From: Closterium sp. Naga37s-1
Lineage: Eukaryota > Streptophyta > Zygnematophyceae > Desmidiales > Closteriaceae
DNA: 64,000 nucleotides
Assembly (NCBI GenBank): GCA_947471745.1
Contig: CANJKZ010000977.1
Coordinates: 1,654,501-1,718,500, forward strand
Direction: 5' to 3'
Positions 45,601 through 60,300 of this stretch are shown in pieces. Positions within the stretch are counted from its first letter, which is position 1; every line of letters starts with the position of its first letter. The position numbers and the translations under genes are program-made. The notes below the pieces were generated by a model. The model had not been told where the DNA came from. It saw nothing but the letters and a program-made list of their open reading frames with translations, and ran no database searches.

Positions 45601-47771
45601 CTGGTGTTTTTCGGGCAGGTGCGAGCTTTCGAGGTGTTTCTCCGTGCGCTTGAGAACGGGGCGGCGCAGGGTGGCACAGAGGATTCGCCACGTGCTGTGA
45701 GCATGCAGCACCGTTTGCTCCGCTTCCTTTGCTTGCTCCGTCTGCTCCGCTTCCCTCGCTTGCCTTGCTGCTTGCTCCGCTCGCTCCTCTTCGTCTTCTT
45801 CCCTCGCAGGCATCCCCCATTCCTCTGCTCCAAGCGCGCCGTGTCCGATCATCGAACCTCGACCGTCCATTCGTGAGATTCGGATCAGGGTTCCGCCTCC
45901 GCTTCTGCCGCCCCACGCTTCCCTCTCCTGCCCCTTAGGTCTCGAGTCTTGATCACCCGATTTCCTTTCCCCCGTCTCCACTGCTTCCCCGGGCGAGGGA
46001 GAGGGGGAGGCGCCGAAGCAGGGACTGGGGTAGCGACCTGGGACCAGGGACAGCGGGGAGTGGAAGAGGGGGAGGGCGAGGAGAGGGAGAAAGGGAGGAG
46101 CGCGGGAGGGAAAGGTGGGGAAATGGGAGGGGGGGAAGAGGCGAAGGGTACGGGGAGGAGAAGGGGAAGGGGGTTTAGTTGAAGGGGGAAGCGGAAGGGG
46201 ATTTTTCTCTGTAAACGTTGGGAACTTTCTAGAAAGCGTTTTCAATCTTCGTTTGCGTCATTTTTTAGTTTCACAAACATTTTCGTTTCTCTGTATCTCG
46301 CAATTATGCAGTGGACGAGCAAACAAAGTGTCTGAGGGGAAACGCAGGAAGAAATAAATACATGCGCTAGTAACGAACGAGGGAATAAGGAGGGAAAGGA
46401 GGGAGAAAGAAAAGCAAGCGGCGAGCAAGGAGAGCAGGAGGGGTCTGCGAGTGAGCAGAGGGGGAATGTAGGAGCGAGATATCTTATAAGGGTCTGGGAG
46501 GTGAGAGAGGGGGGGATAGAAGGGGAGTAAGAAGGGGGGGCGAAGGGTAGGGGAGCGAAAGGGGAGACGGTAGTTGAAGTAACCAGCTATGGCATACCTG
46601 GCGCCGCGATTTCGCCAAACGACTCCAATTCTTTCGCCCACTCGCGAACGCGATCCAACAAATCGCCCAAGGAATGTTTGAGCCTGCCGCTCGTCACCAG
46701 CTCGTCGTCCGCTGCGATGGTTACAATCCTCCACGAAATCGGCATGCTGCTTCGCCCGGATCCCAGCAGTCGCAGGGGCATCGCCAGCAGCGGAAAAACT
46801 TCGTACGTGTCGCCAGGTTCGCGCGCCTGCGACCCAATCTCCAGCGCCTCCAGCGGCACGTTGTCGCACACCGTTAGAAAGAGCGAATCGCGGAGCTCCT
46901 TGACAGAATCGCCATCATTCGCATCAGAATTACGCTCGCTAATCCGCGGCTCGTCCTTGCAGCCGTCCGAACCGCCAGAATCACCATCATTCGCTGCATC
47001 CCAGCGGGAAAACATCGACATGGATCGCGACGCGAGCACGCACGTCTGCGGCAGGATGCCCAGATTCCACGGCGACGCCTCCAGTAGGAGCGCCGCCGAC
47101 GACGTCGATTGCGACGGCGACGACGGCGATGGCGATGGCGACGACGACAAATGCGACGACTCGCAATCGGTCAGCACTTTAATACGACTGCCGTCTAGGC
47201 CCAATACGATCGCCTTCCGCTTCTCCCGCAGGAAAAGGGGGTCGTCGAGGCGCTGAAGTTTTTGGCTCCCGCGATCGGCGGAGGGGGATTTGGCGGAGGG
47301 AGATTTAGCGGAGCGGCAGACGAAAGAGAAGGCGGAGGTGGGAAAGGGGGAAGCGGGGTGGCAAGGGGAGGGGGAGGAGTTGGCGGGAGAAGGGGGAGTC
47401 GGAGGATCATCGTGATGATGATGGCGATGATGGCGCGAATGATGATGATCATCATCATTATCATCACGATGATGTTGGTGGTGATGATGACCTAAATCCT
47501 CATCACCCTGACGATGATGGCGAGGACAATGATCATTATCGTCATCATTATCATCATGACGGCGATGGCTATGATGATCCTTATCGTCGTGATGATGATG
47601 GCGACGATGGTGCAGCCGTGCGGAGAATCCGGAGCGGGAATGGGTTCTCGTAGGCGCAACGGGGGGGGGAGGCGGAATGAGGAGGATGTCGTGCCAGATG
47701 GAGGACACGTGGCCGCCGTTGATTAGCGGGAGAATGCTCGTGGATGATCCGACGGTCCGAGTTTTCGCCAT
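42550..47771 (-). CDS. PPL-B: paralogue of PPL-A with an expanded LPEK/LFKK repeat
   Basis: Two exons, 47771-46598 and 46037-42550 (donor CAG/GTATGC, acceptor CCCAG), totalling 4662 nt, 1553 residues. The junction gives GRYPSPCFGASPSPSP, matching PPL-A's GRSPNPCFGASPSPSP and confirming the intron in both. Exon 1 has the same pyrophosphatase-like motifs (SSIWHDI, SPWNLGILPQT, CDNVPLEALEIG, SWRIVTIAADDE) with the same lost acidic residues, plus a His/Asp-rich insertion (HHHHDDKDHHSHRRHDDNDD). Exon 2 keeps SGLTLKSP, RRSSLKSA, KRVSWN and FDKIAGEAAE from PPL-A. The DWLH-type repeat is short and irregular, whereas a HLPEKHHG/HLFKKHHS repeat is expanded to over 20 units. Confidence 0.65.
44606..44629 (-). 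repeat. Palindrome insertion in PPL-B with an empty site in PPL-A
   Basis: PPL-B reads SSR-ATFESSQKSA-AYQ where PPL-A reads SSR-V-AYQ, a net 27-bp in-frame insertion containing a one-mismatch TCGA-type palindrome. No large flanking duplication is seen here. Confidence 0.8.
44920..45645 (-). repeat. Coding repeat HLPEKHHGSS/HLFKKHHSSS in PPL-B
   Basis: Over 20 units of about 30 bp encoding (S/L)HLPEK(H/D)(H/N)(G/D), with every third or so replaced by LHLFKKHH. PPL-A has only two such units (27.40 and 27.43 kb). Confidence 0.9.
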
Positions 47772-48424
47772 GATGGATGTTGAAGTAACTAGTAGCTTTA
47801 GTGAGGCAGCAGTGAGCTACCCTCGGAGGGTCATGGGGCGGAAATAGCCTATTTGATGCGAAGGGCGTCTCAGGTGCAGCAGCTGTGAGAAATTACTACT
47901 ATACTGAATAAAGGCTTTGATCCTGGCTTCTCATTCCCCGAGGCTTCTGAGAATGAGAAATAGTAGAAGCGTCGAATTGGTTGGTCGAATCGCCGCGGTA
48001 ATTCATCCCAAGGACGGAGCCGCGGTGAAAATGGCGCGAGCAGCAGTGATCCCTCCGACTCGGAGATATGCATATCGTGCAGACGGAAAAACGATGACGT
48101 CGGCCGACAACCCCGATATCGAGTTCTATCGTTATTCGACTCTTGTCTGGTGCTTCCGTCCGCAGAGTAACGCTCGCCGCTCGTTCCGGCCTGGGGAGCA
48201 GCCATGTGGGGAACCAGCCAATCAAAACTCTCAATCACCCAGTCTGCTCTTTGATCTGATCGCGGAAGCGTACGGCGGGCTCTTGTGCGACTGAGCAACT
48301 CGTGAAAGAATACGCACGCTACAGTGTAAGTAAGTTGTCGTGGCGTGGTGGTCCTAAAGATTATTGTACGGATGCGAGTTCTTTGCAGGATGCATGTCTC
48401 TCTCGCTGTGTCGGATCGAGTCAT
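47772..48424 (-). promoter_or_regulatory. PPL-B upstream region, inverted duplicate of the PPL-A upstream region
   Basis: Homology with 25.40-25.83 kb (CAACCAATTCGACG-type blocks, ACGTCATCGTTTTTCCG) runs to about 48240. Frames through it do not agree between the copies, so it is scored as promoter/5' leader, not coding. Confidence 0.5.
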
Positions 48425-49112
48425 AAGTATTTATGGCTGTGAAGGCGACTCGGGTGTCGCTCCCAAATTGTCGAGTTGAGTTGAGTGGTCTGGGTTGAGG
48501 GAGTGAAGGTTTCGTGTGGTTCAGATCAACTTATGTTTAGAACAAGCGGTCGGATACGTTTATGTGCAATCTGGAGCGGTACATTGTTTCACCACACAGG
48601 ATCAGCTTGAACATTCATGATGCACGAAGCGTGACTGAACTCTCGAAAGGTATGGGCGGGAAATACAGGCAGCCTGGGAAACACAGCGATTTTGTGATTG
48701 GTTTGCAGTTCGGATGGAAAATCGCAAAACGAGCCAGATGCAGTTCCGAGATTCTACCAAACCTGCTTTCCCTTCCCTAAAACCAATATCGAGGTGCGTG
48801 CCACTTGGGAAGAAATTCTACTGAGAACCAACGCAGTGCAGAGATTCTACCGTACCCATGTGGTCCCAAGCACGTCAATGGCGATATAGATGACCAAATG
48901 CTGGTCAGATGAATCCAAAATAACCTGTTTCAATTTCCAGACGAATGCAAGATTCAACACGGATACGATACAATGGGAAAAAGTATACCATAAAATCTGG
49001 TCAGGTTAATTCAATACGGATACGATACAAGCAGGACAGGCTCCTAAGTGCCTGAGGCACGCCTAGCATACATTGAAACGGCTTAATGCAGTTCATTGCG
49101 GTTAGCTGTGGT
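48425..49112. other. Intergenic, no gene recognised
   Basis: AT-richer mixed sequence with no homology or repeat that I recognise. It includes the 3' flank of 5-FCL. Confidence 0.6.
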
Positions 49113-49307
49113 TCAATGTGGTGCAAGGAAGCCGTCAGCACACACGATGCCACTAACTGGGACGTCAGAGTTCTCCATGGGGAGGGGCAAGGAGAGAATC
49201 TGAGCCTTGTAGGCCAGAGCCACTGCAGTTGGGTGTTGTCGAAAGGGAAAGAGGGGAAGAGCCAAGGGGGAAAGTGGGGAAGGGAGTCCAGTTCGGTCAG
49301 CTGCAAT

Positions 49308-52155
<2,848 letters not shown>

Positions 52156-52454
52156 GCGCGATGCGACGCTTCTGGAGGCGCCTAAAAACGCGCGGTGATT
52201 TACTCGAAAGGTCCAATACAGTGGAAATAAAACGGGTTTTTTTAGCGGAATCATTTGTACACCACCGCGTTCTCGCCATTGCATGCTTTTTGTTCTTCCA
52301 AATGAATCGCATTCAACCACACACCACCACTTGGGTTCTCAGGAATTCGAAAGACATCTACCGTTTTCTGCTATTTCTGTTTCCCGTGACTCGCCAGGCA
52401 CGAGCGAAGTAGCGCCTCTCTCTAGCATTTCTCGCGTTCTCTTGCTGCCACATC
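52156..52454. promoter_or_regulatory. Shared divergent promoter of 5-FCL and YjbQ
   Basis: 299 bp between the two start codons, so both promoters must lie here or overlap the 5' ends. It contains a decayed palindrome (CTTCTGGAGGCGCCTAAAAA, 52169-52188). No TATA box stands out. Confidence 0.5.
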
Positions 52455-55400
52455 ATGGCTGCACCCGCCGTTGCGCTCGGCGCGACTCATTCCGCCGCGC
52501 TCGGCGCGTTTCACTCCGCCGCCGCGGATGCCGCGCGGATCCCGCAGCTCTCCGCGCTTGTCCCCGCTTCCGCATTTCCGCCGCCCGCGCTGCTGAGAAT
52601 CCGCCATCGTCGGAACAAACCCCGGCCGGCACGCGTGTCCGCGTCGCTCTTCGGCTCCGCTTCCCCCTCCGCCTCCCCCTCCGCTTCTTCCCCCTCCGCT
52701 TCTTCCGCCTCCCAGTCAACTGCGGCGGCGGAAGCGGCGGGGAAGACGGTGTGGTTTCAGAAGACGATCGAGCTGCCGCCCTACAAACGGTACACGTGGC
52801 GAGACGCATTCAGCATTCCGCCTCCCAGGCAAAACATTCATAAGGCGGACCTAGAACAGATTCTGATTGATTCGTCACATTTAGCACGAAACCTCCTTTC
52901 CAATCTCTTCCCCTCTCTCCTCCCCCTCCTCCCCCCTCCTCACTCCTCCTCCCCCTTTCTCCCCCCTCCACCTCACTCCCCCACCCTCCTAACATCCGCT
53001 GCTCTCTCCCTTACCTCCCCTCTTCCTCCCCCATGCCTCCATTCCCGCGCCAATCAGAGGCTGCCACATCATCACGTCGCATATCATGCGGGCCGTGCCA
53101 GAGATCGCCGAGTTCCGCGTCGGCATCGCAAATATATTCGGTGAGTCCTGAAAAAAAAATATTCGATGAGTCCAGAAAAAAAAAAATCGGTCAGTCCAGA
53201 AAAAAAAAAAAAAAAAATCGGTCAGTCCAGAAAATAAATATCTGGTGAGTTAGCCTATTAGCTTGTAGGTTTGAGATGGTCTCTGAAATATCTAAAATAT
53301 CCACTGATTATCTTATGGCCTTTCTCCCCTCCCCTCCCCTTCCCTTCCCTCCCATCCCCACCCTTCCCCTCTCCCACACTACCCCCCCACCACCCCCCCA
53401 CCCCACCCTCCTGTGCTGCACGCATCGGCCAGCCTCACACAGACTTTCCCCCATCGGCCAGGCGCAGAAACCCCCATATCCTCCCTTGCCTCTCCCCCCA
53501 CCACCGCCCCAGTGCTGCACACGTCAGCCAGTCTCACCATGCCTGTTGGCACGAGCTACACTCACTCACACCCTCCTTCTTTCCCTTGCGCCCTCTCCCC
53601 TCCGTGTCTCCTCCGTTCCCCTTTCCCCCAACATGCCCCCAGTGCTGCACACATCGGCCAGCCTGACCATCAACGAGAACGCCAGTCCAGACGTGCCTCT
53701 AACATGAGCAGCTCTCACACCTTCCCCTCCCATCATTCCCTTGCCCCGTCCCCTCCCCTCCCCTCCCCTCCCCTCCCCTCCCCTCCCCTCCCCTCCCCTC
53801 CCCTCCCCTCCCCTCCCCTCCCCTCCTCTCCTCTCCCATCCCATCCCCATCGCACCCCCCCAGTGCTGCACACATCGGCCAGCCTGACCATCAACGAGAA
53901 CGCCAGCCCAGACGTGCCTCTGGATATTTGCAGCTCTCACACCTTCCCCTCCATCCTTCCATTGCACCCCCCAGTGCTGCACACCTCAGCCAGCCTCACT
54001 ATTAACGAGAACGCCAGTCCAGACGTGCCTCTGGACATGAGCAGCACTCACACCCTTGCACCCCCTCCCCACCCCTCCCCCTCAGTGCTGCACACGTCTG
54101 CCAGCCTCACCATTAACGAGAATGCCAGCCCAGACGTGCCTCTGGACATGGAAGACGCTCTCAACCGCATTGCACCGGAGGGCAACCACTACCGTCACTT
54201 GGATGAGGGCTATGACGACATGCCGGGTGAGTTTCACCCCCTTTGCACCTTATCGCTCTCAACCGCATTGCACCGGAGGGCAACCATTACCGCCACTTAG
54301 ATGAGGGTTATGATGACATGCCGGATGTGTTTCACCTCTTTTGCACCTTATCGCTCTCAACCGCATTGCACCGGAGGGCAACCACTACCGCCACCTGGAC
54401 GAGGGATATGAAGACATGCCAGGTGAATTCTTCCTCCCTCCCTTTACACCTTATCGTTCTCAACCGATTTGCACTGCAGGATCACCACACACCCATTTCT
54501 TTCCTTTCCTCCCTCCTCCACTTCCTCAATCTATTTTTGTTTTAATCCGTTTCTTCTTCCTCATATTTTCCCATATCTTAGAGCAGCCCATGCGAATTTC
54601 TCTCTCATGGCCTGCTCCCTCCCAGAACCACTCTCCATCACACCGTTGTGCTACCATCCACCTTCCTACTACCACCACCCATTCTTTCTTCCCCACCCCA
54701 CCCCACCCTGCAGCCCACGTCAAGTCCTCGCTAATGGGCTGCTCTCTCACCGTCCCCATCATGCCTTGTGCTGTCAAGTGCGCTACCATTCACCTTGCTG
54801 CCACCACCCATTCTTTCTTCCCCACCCCACCCCACCCTGCAGCACACGTCAAGTCCTCGCTAATGGGCTGCTCTCTCACCGTCCCCATCATGCCTTGTGC
54901 TGTCAAGTGCGCTACCATTCACTTTGCTGCCGCCACCCATTCTTTCTTCCCCACCCCACCCCACCCTGCAGCACACGTCAAGTCCTCGCTAATGGGCTGC
55001 TCGCTCACCATCCCCATCGTGCCTTGTGCTGTCAAGTGCGCTACCATTCACCTTGCTGCCACCACCCGTTTCTTCTTCCCCACCCCACCGCACCCCACCT
55101 CACCTCACCCCACCCTGCAGCACACGTGAAGTCCTCGCTGATGGGCTGCTCGCTCACCATCCCCATCATGTCTGGTCGCTTCAAGCTCGGCACATGGCAG
55201 GTGCGTTTCTTGTACTCGTTATAAGCTTCTCTCTTTATAGGAACGTAGGAGCAGCATGGCGGCGCGGCACGAGTGTGAGCATGGTTTTTATCTACAATCC
55301 ATCTCATAACAGTTTGTCTCGTTCCAATTCATCTACAAGTGTGGTAACTGTGTTACCTTGCTTGTTGATCCATCTCGTGTGCCCGTGGATTTCCGCGCGG

Positions 55401-55618
55401 CAGGGCACGTCTCGGAACAAGCATCGCATCTGTGTGACCCCCTGTTCCCCTGTTCACCCTGTTCCTCCCCCCTTCCTCCCCTCCTCCCTTTGCGTTACTT
55501 ACATTGTCATCTGTATGCAACACGGCAGGGCATATATCTAAATGAGCACCGTAACTACGGGGGCGCAAGGCAGCTGTGCATTACCATTCAGGAGGAGAAG
55601 CGCGCTGATGGGCGGTGA
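52455..55618 (+). CDS. YjbQ/UPF0047 family protein, plastid-type leader
   Basis: Five exons close in frame: 52455-52789, 53058-53140, 54086-54226, 55121-55200 and 55529-55618 (729 nt, 242 residues). The leader (about 95 residues) is Ala/Ser/Arg-rich, like a plastid transit peptide. The mature part matches the family throughout: TVWFQKTIELPPYKRGCHII, VPEIAEFRVGIANIF, VLHTSASLTINENASPDVPL, YRHLDEGYDDMPAHVKSSLM, LTIPIMSGRFKLGTWQGIYL, NEHRNYGGARQLCITIQEEK. The conserved His and Asp/Glu residues of HTSASLTINEN, H-DEG and EHR are present. Bacterial YjbQ has weak thiamine-phosphate synthase activity; the role in plants is not established. Exons 3 and 4 are embedded in arrays of their own partial copies. 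Confidence 0.88.
53405..54420 (+). repeat. Tandem copies of YjbQ exon 3
   Basis: The exon start (CCCCAG/TGCTGCACACATCGGCC) appears at about 53413, 53512, 53647, 53862, 53972 and 54086; the copies from 53647 on run through NENASPDVPL. Only 54086-54226 is complete. The exon end (LNRIAPEGNHYRHLDEGYDD plus MP) is repeated at about 54250-54330 and 54350-54420. Complete and partial copies carry usable-looking splice sites. Confidence 0.9.
53740..53850. repeat. CCCCT pentanucleotide tract
   Basis: Roughly 16 or more CCCCT units in a YjbQ intron between exon 3 copies. Confidence 0.9.
54640..55200 (+). repeat. Four tandem copies of YjbQ exon 4, period about 129 bp
   Basis: CTGCAG/C(C/A)CACGT(C/G)AAGTCCTC and SSLMGCSLT(V/I)PI occur at about 54713, 54841, 54969 and 55121. 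The first three switch after PIM/PIV to CAVKCATI and lack a donor, so they look like pseudo-exons; the fourth continues SGRFKLGTWQ with a donor. Confidence 0.9.
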
Positions 55619-56444
55619 GTGGGGGAATGGGGGAGTAAATACGAGGATGTGAGGGGCGGAAAGGAGGTGGGTGGAGAATGTTGAAGAGCGAATAAGGGAA
55701 GGGGGGTTACGAGAGTAAGGGAAGGAGTTTCTGAGACGTCTCAATCAACCTTGTAACGAGAGTAAGGAAAGCGGGGTTACCAGCACCAGCATTGCACTGT
55801 GCATGGCCACACTCTTTCTCTCTAATGTAACCCTCCTCTGCATTGCCCACACCACACATATGCCCACACCACTCCTTCCCATGCCATTCCTCCCTAAATA
55901 TTCCTCCCTACCCTAGGCCATTCTTCTTGTGCACTTCTCCCTCATCCACCTCCCCCACCAGGGTGTACAGATGACATCAGTTTCGCGTGCTTTCTTTCAA
56001 GCATGAACGAGGGGGATAAGGAGTGGAGTGGGGGGCGCAAGACCACGAATGTAGTTGATAAATTTCATTTTGACAACCATTAACCCAAAGATAGGCACAC
56101 GCCAATCAATTCTGCATGGACTAGTGAAGCATTGTTTGGTTCGCTCTGAACTGAACTTATCAACACTACACCACCGCACACACCCAAAGGTACGTAGTCC
56201 TGTAAAACTGCTATTTGACACCTGTTACCGGTAATGGCACCAGCAACTTTCGTCTCAACTGTCAATGACGTGGGTGGCAGTTTTTTTATGGGGCCTGGAC
56301 AAATCGTCTCATTTCACGCTGATATAACTGTAGCTCGCACTAGCATTCTCCGTTTCGACAGCCCATGACGTGGGTGGCAGCATGGCACGCACAGCACTGA
56401 GGAATAGCAAGCATGCCTTCTGGCTTCAACAAGTAGTTCTGGTA
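55619..56444. other. Convergent intergenic region (YjbQ and SNX 3' ends)
   Basis: No gene recognised. Holds a short duplication (TACGAGAGTAAGGGAAGG/TAACGAGAGTAAGGAAAG) split by a decayed ACGT-core palindrome at 55728-55745. Confidence 0.65.
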
Positions 56445-57310
56445 TCAGGACTGAGACGGCCGATCCTCCCCTGCTGGTGCCCATATGGCTGCCATCTTCT
56501 GTGCACACAGCACCTGGAGGGATGAGTGGATGGGGAAAGGGGGCATACTGAATTTGGTTATATATGGCAACTGAGGAATCCTCCCCCGCTGGTGCCCATA
56601 TGGCTGCCATCTTCTGTGCACACAGCACCTGGAGAAATGGATGGATGCATGCATGGATGGATGCATGCATGGAGTACAGGGGGATACTGCATATGGTCAA
56701 ATCTTGCAACTGAAGATCCACTCCCGACTCCCTCCAGACTCCCTCCCAACTCCTCCCAACTCCTCGCAACTCCCTCCCGACTCCGTCCCGACTCCCCCCC
56801 AACTACCTTTCAACTCCTCCCGACTTTCCAACGCCCAACAATCCAAGGATAGCAACACAGGATTGCAGCACACGCACCTGGTCTGGTCCTGCACAGCATT
56901 GCCCAGCATTGCAAGGAACTACTGCCTCCTCTCGCTCTCACCTCACACGTGAGGCATGTGTTAACGAGAACGAACGCCACAACCATGACACAAGAAGCAA
57001 CACACACACACACGCACCTGGTCCAACACACAAGGATAGCAACACACACACACGCACCTGGTCCAATACACACACACGCACACGCACCTGGTCCTGTACG
57101 AAGTTGCCCAGCATGGCCAGGAACTACTGCCTCCTCTCGCTCGCACCTCACACATGAGGCATGTGTTAACGGAAACGAACGCCACAACCATGACACAAGA
57201 AGCAACACACACACGCACCTGGTCCTGTACGAAATTGCCCAGCATGGCCAGGAACTCCTGCTTCCTCTCACTTTCGAATCGCTGCAGCTCCGATGCGTTG
57301 CGCTCCTGAG
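56445..57310 (-). repeat. Copies of the last two SNX exons
   Basis: VLCAQKMAAIWAPAGED occurs at 56513-56445 (stop follows) and about 56633-56575 (different C-terminus). MLGNFVQDQ plus donor occurs at about 57240, 57120 and 56900, joined by ACACGCACCTGGTCC-type CA repeats. Confidence 0.75.
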
Positions 57311-60300
57311 TAAGTGCAAGGGGATGGGCGTGGGGCGTGGAGAAGGGAGTAAGAGCAGGTAACAAGGGGCTAGTCAATCATAGACCGCTGCAGTGCTGAG
57401 GCATAGCAATCCTGCTGTGAGAATGGTGATATCAAAGTGCGATATAATTGCCAGGCGTGAGAGTGTCGTGTGGCGGCCGGGGTTTGAAAGAAACAAAGGT
57501 GCATTTGACGTTCTAAAGAGCACACGGACTCACAGTGATCTTTCTGTACTCGTTAGTAGCAGCCTCTTTAGCCTTCTCAAGCGCCTGAATCTCTCTCTGA
57601 AGCTCCTGAGCCTTCTTCTGCTTGGCAGGATCTGATCCGTCCACCGACCCTAACCGGTCCAGCTTTGTCTTCTTGCCGCCCAGATCGCTCTCCAGCGTCT
57701 GCCACGTCAGCAGCGCCTGGGACCGGTCGGCGAGGGCCGTCCGGGCGGCGGCCGTTGTCTTGTGGTACTCGAGGAGGATGGACTGATGGGGAGGGGGGAG
57801 GGGAGGGGGGAAAGGAGGAAAAGGGGGGGTATGGGTGAATAGTTTTTTTGTTTTGTTTTTTTTTTGCTCATCCATGGGTGGAGAGGTGGAGGTAGAGAGG
57901 GAGGACAGTACAGGAGTAGGGGAGGGAGGTTCCGAACACGTTGTGTAACCAGAGAAGCGGATTCGAGTTGGTGCCTGAAAGTGTGATGCGGAGTGGCATG
58001 GCATGTCACATGAGGCTGACAGGATTGCATGTGTCTCGCCAGTCCGATCCCAATGCGGTCCAGCCCGTATCACCAGGGTGCGCTTGTTTCTCTCCATGAC
58101 ACACACCGTGGGACGGCTGAGCACTGCGCACCATGCCCTTGCCCCCTTTGATCAAATCACACCAACCCAGCCCAACCGCATTCAACCCAACACAGTCCAG
58201 CCCCTCAGTCCGTCTACCGTATCACCAGGGTGCGCTTGTTTCTCTCCATTACACCGTGGGACGGCTGAGCACTGCGCACCATGCCCTTGCGACCCTTGTG
58301 TGGGGAGACCTTAGAGCTGTCACACAAACCCAACCCAACCCAACCCAACCCAACCCAACCCAACCCAACCCAACCCAACCCAACCCAACCTAAGCTAATC
58401 CAACCCAACCCAACCTAAGCTAACCCATCTCACCAGGGTGCGTTTGTTCCTCTCCACCACGCTGTGCGACAGCTGAGCGCTGCGCACCATGCCCTTGGCC
58501 CACTGTTGCTGGGCAACCCTGGAGCTGTCACATACATACACCCTGCCCAACTACGCCCACCCCAGTCCAACCCAGCCCAAACCAAGCCGCCGTCTCACCA
58601 GGGTGCGTTTGTTCCTCTCCACCACGCTGTGCGACAGCTGGGCGCTCCGCACCATGCCCTTGCGACCCCTGTGCTGGGCAACCCTGGCTGGAGCAGTCAC
58701 ACAAACCCAGCCCAACCCAACCTAAGCTAACCCGTCTCACCAGGGTGCGTTTGTTCCTCTCCACCACGCTGTGTGACAGCTGGGCGCTGCGCACCATGCC
58801 CTTGCCCACGCTCTGACACTCCGCCACAAACGCCCTCTCCTGCTGCCTCGCCCCCTTATCCCCTCCTCCTCCCCCTGTCTCCGACCCACTCCCCCCTTCC
58901 GCCCCCCCTCCCCCTGCTCCCCCTGCACCAGCAATCCCTGATGCGCTCCCCCCTCCCCCTGCGCCTCCCCCCGCGCCCCCCTCCGTCAGGCGCTGCCCCT
59001 GCAGCTTAGCCAGGGACCCAAACGTGATCCCCAGGGATCCCACAATGCGGCTACAGCTGTCCTGGGCCTGCATCATCCCTACCGCCCCGGCTGTAGCCTC
59101 GGCAAGGTGCTTGTCCAGGTCTGCCAGCTTGGCTCGGGCCGAACCAAACCGCGCCTCGTCCGCCTCGACTTCCGCTGCGGTCGGCGCCGTTGGTAGTTTT
59201 CCGCCGGATTTTCCGGATTCTTCGTCTGTTGCCCCCGCTCCTGCTCCTGCTTCTAATGCTGACGTGGACGTTCCTCCTCCTCCTCCTCCTCCTCCTCCCC
59301 CTGCTGCTGACGTGGATCCACTGACAGCTGGCGGCTTGCCCGTCCAATCGTTCGCCACCGACTGCCCAAACTCCTTGAACATTCTGAGAAGGTTCCTCCC
59401 TCCGCCCGCCGGTTTGGCAGCTTCTGCCGGCGTGATGGAGTCTGCCGCCCCAAACAGCTGCTGGGGAAGCTTCACGGCACCTTCCAGCACGCGGGAAGCG
59501 AGGTCTACCGATGAAGCGGGCTGGAATCTGTCAGATGACGTCAGGAAGGAAATCAAATCCGCGCTTCTGCGGAGGGGGACAAAAAGGGGAGCGGGAGAAG
59601 AAGGTGGGGGGGGGGGGGGGGGGGGGGGGATGTGTGTGGGGGAGGGGGAAACGGGAAGTCAGGAAGGCGATCATATCTTTGGAATGGGAGGGGAGGATGA
59701 GGAGGACACGAGGAAGGCGGTAAAGAGACCGATGGATTTTGTCGGCGGAACCAAGGAAATATTGACCCGGCTCAAAAACCGAGGAAGGTGAGAAAGGCGA
59801 TGGAGGTGACCGGGTCCTCCTTGTTCCTGTTGAGCGGACTCAAACGGCTAGGCCACTCAAACGGCCACTCAACACTCAAACGGTCCTTGTTCCTTGTGGC
59901 CACTCAAACGTACCTGCGAATGGCGGGGTGGCGAGCGAGGCGCTGCACATACTTGTCGAGCTCCACCTGCCTCGTCTTCACATCACAAACCCAAGAAGCG
60001 TTGAAGCAGCTTAGAAAGGCAGCCAACTCCCACATACCTGCGAATGGCAGCCAACTCCCACATACCTGCGAATGGCAGCCAACTCCTACATACCTGCGAA
60101 TGGCAGCCAACTCCCACATACCTGCGAATGGCAGCCAACTCCCACATACCTGCGAATGGCAGCCAACTCCCACATACCTGCGAATGGCAGCCAACTCCCA
60201 CATACCTGCGAATGGCAGCCAACTCCCACATACCTGCGAATGGCAGCCAACTCCCACATACCTGCGAATGGCAGCCAACTCCCACATACCTGCGAATGGC

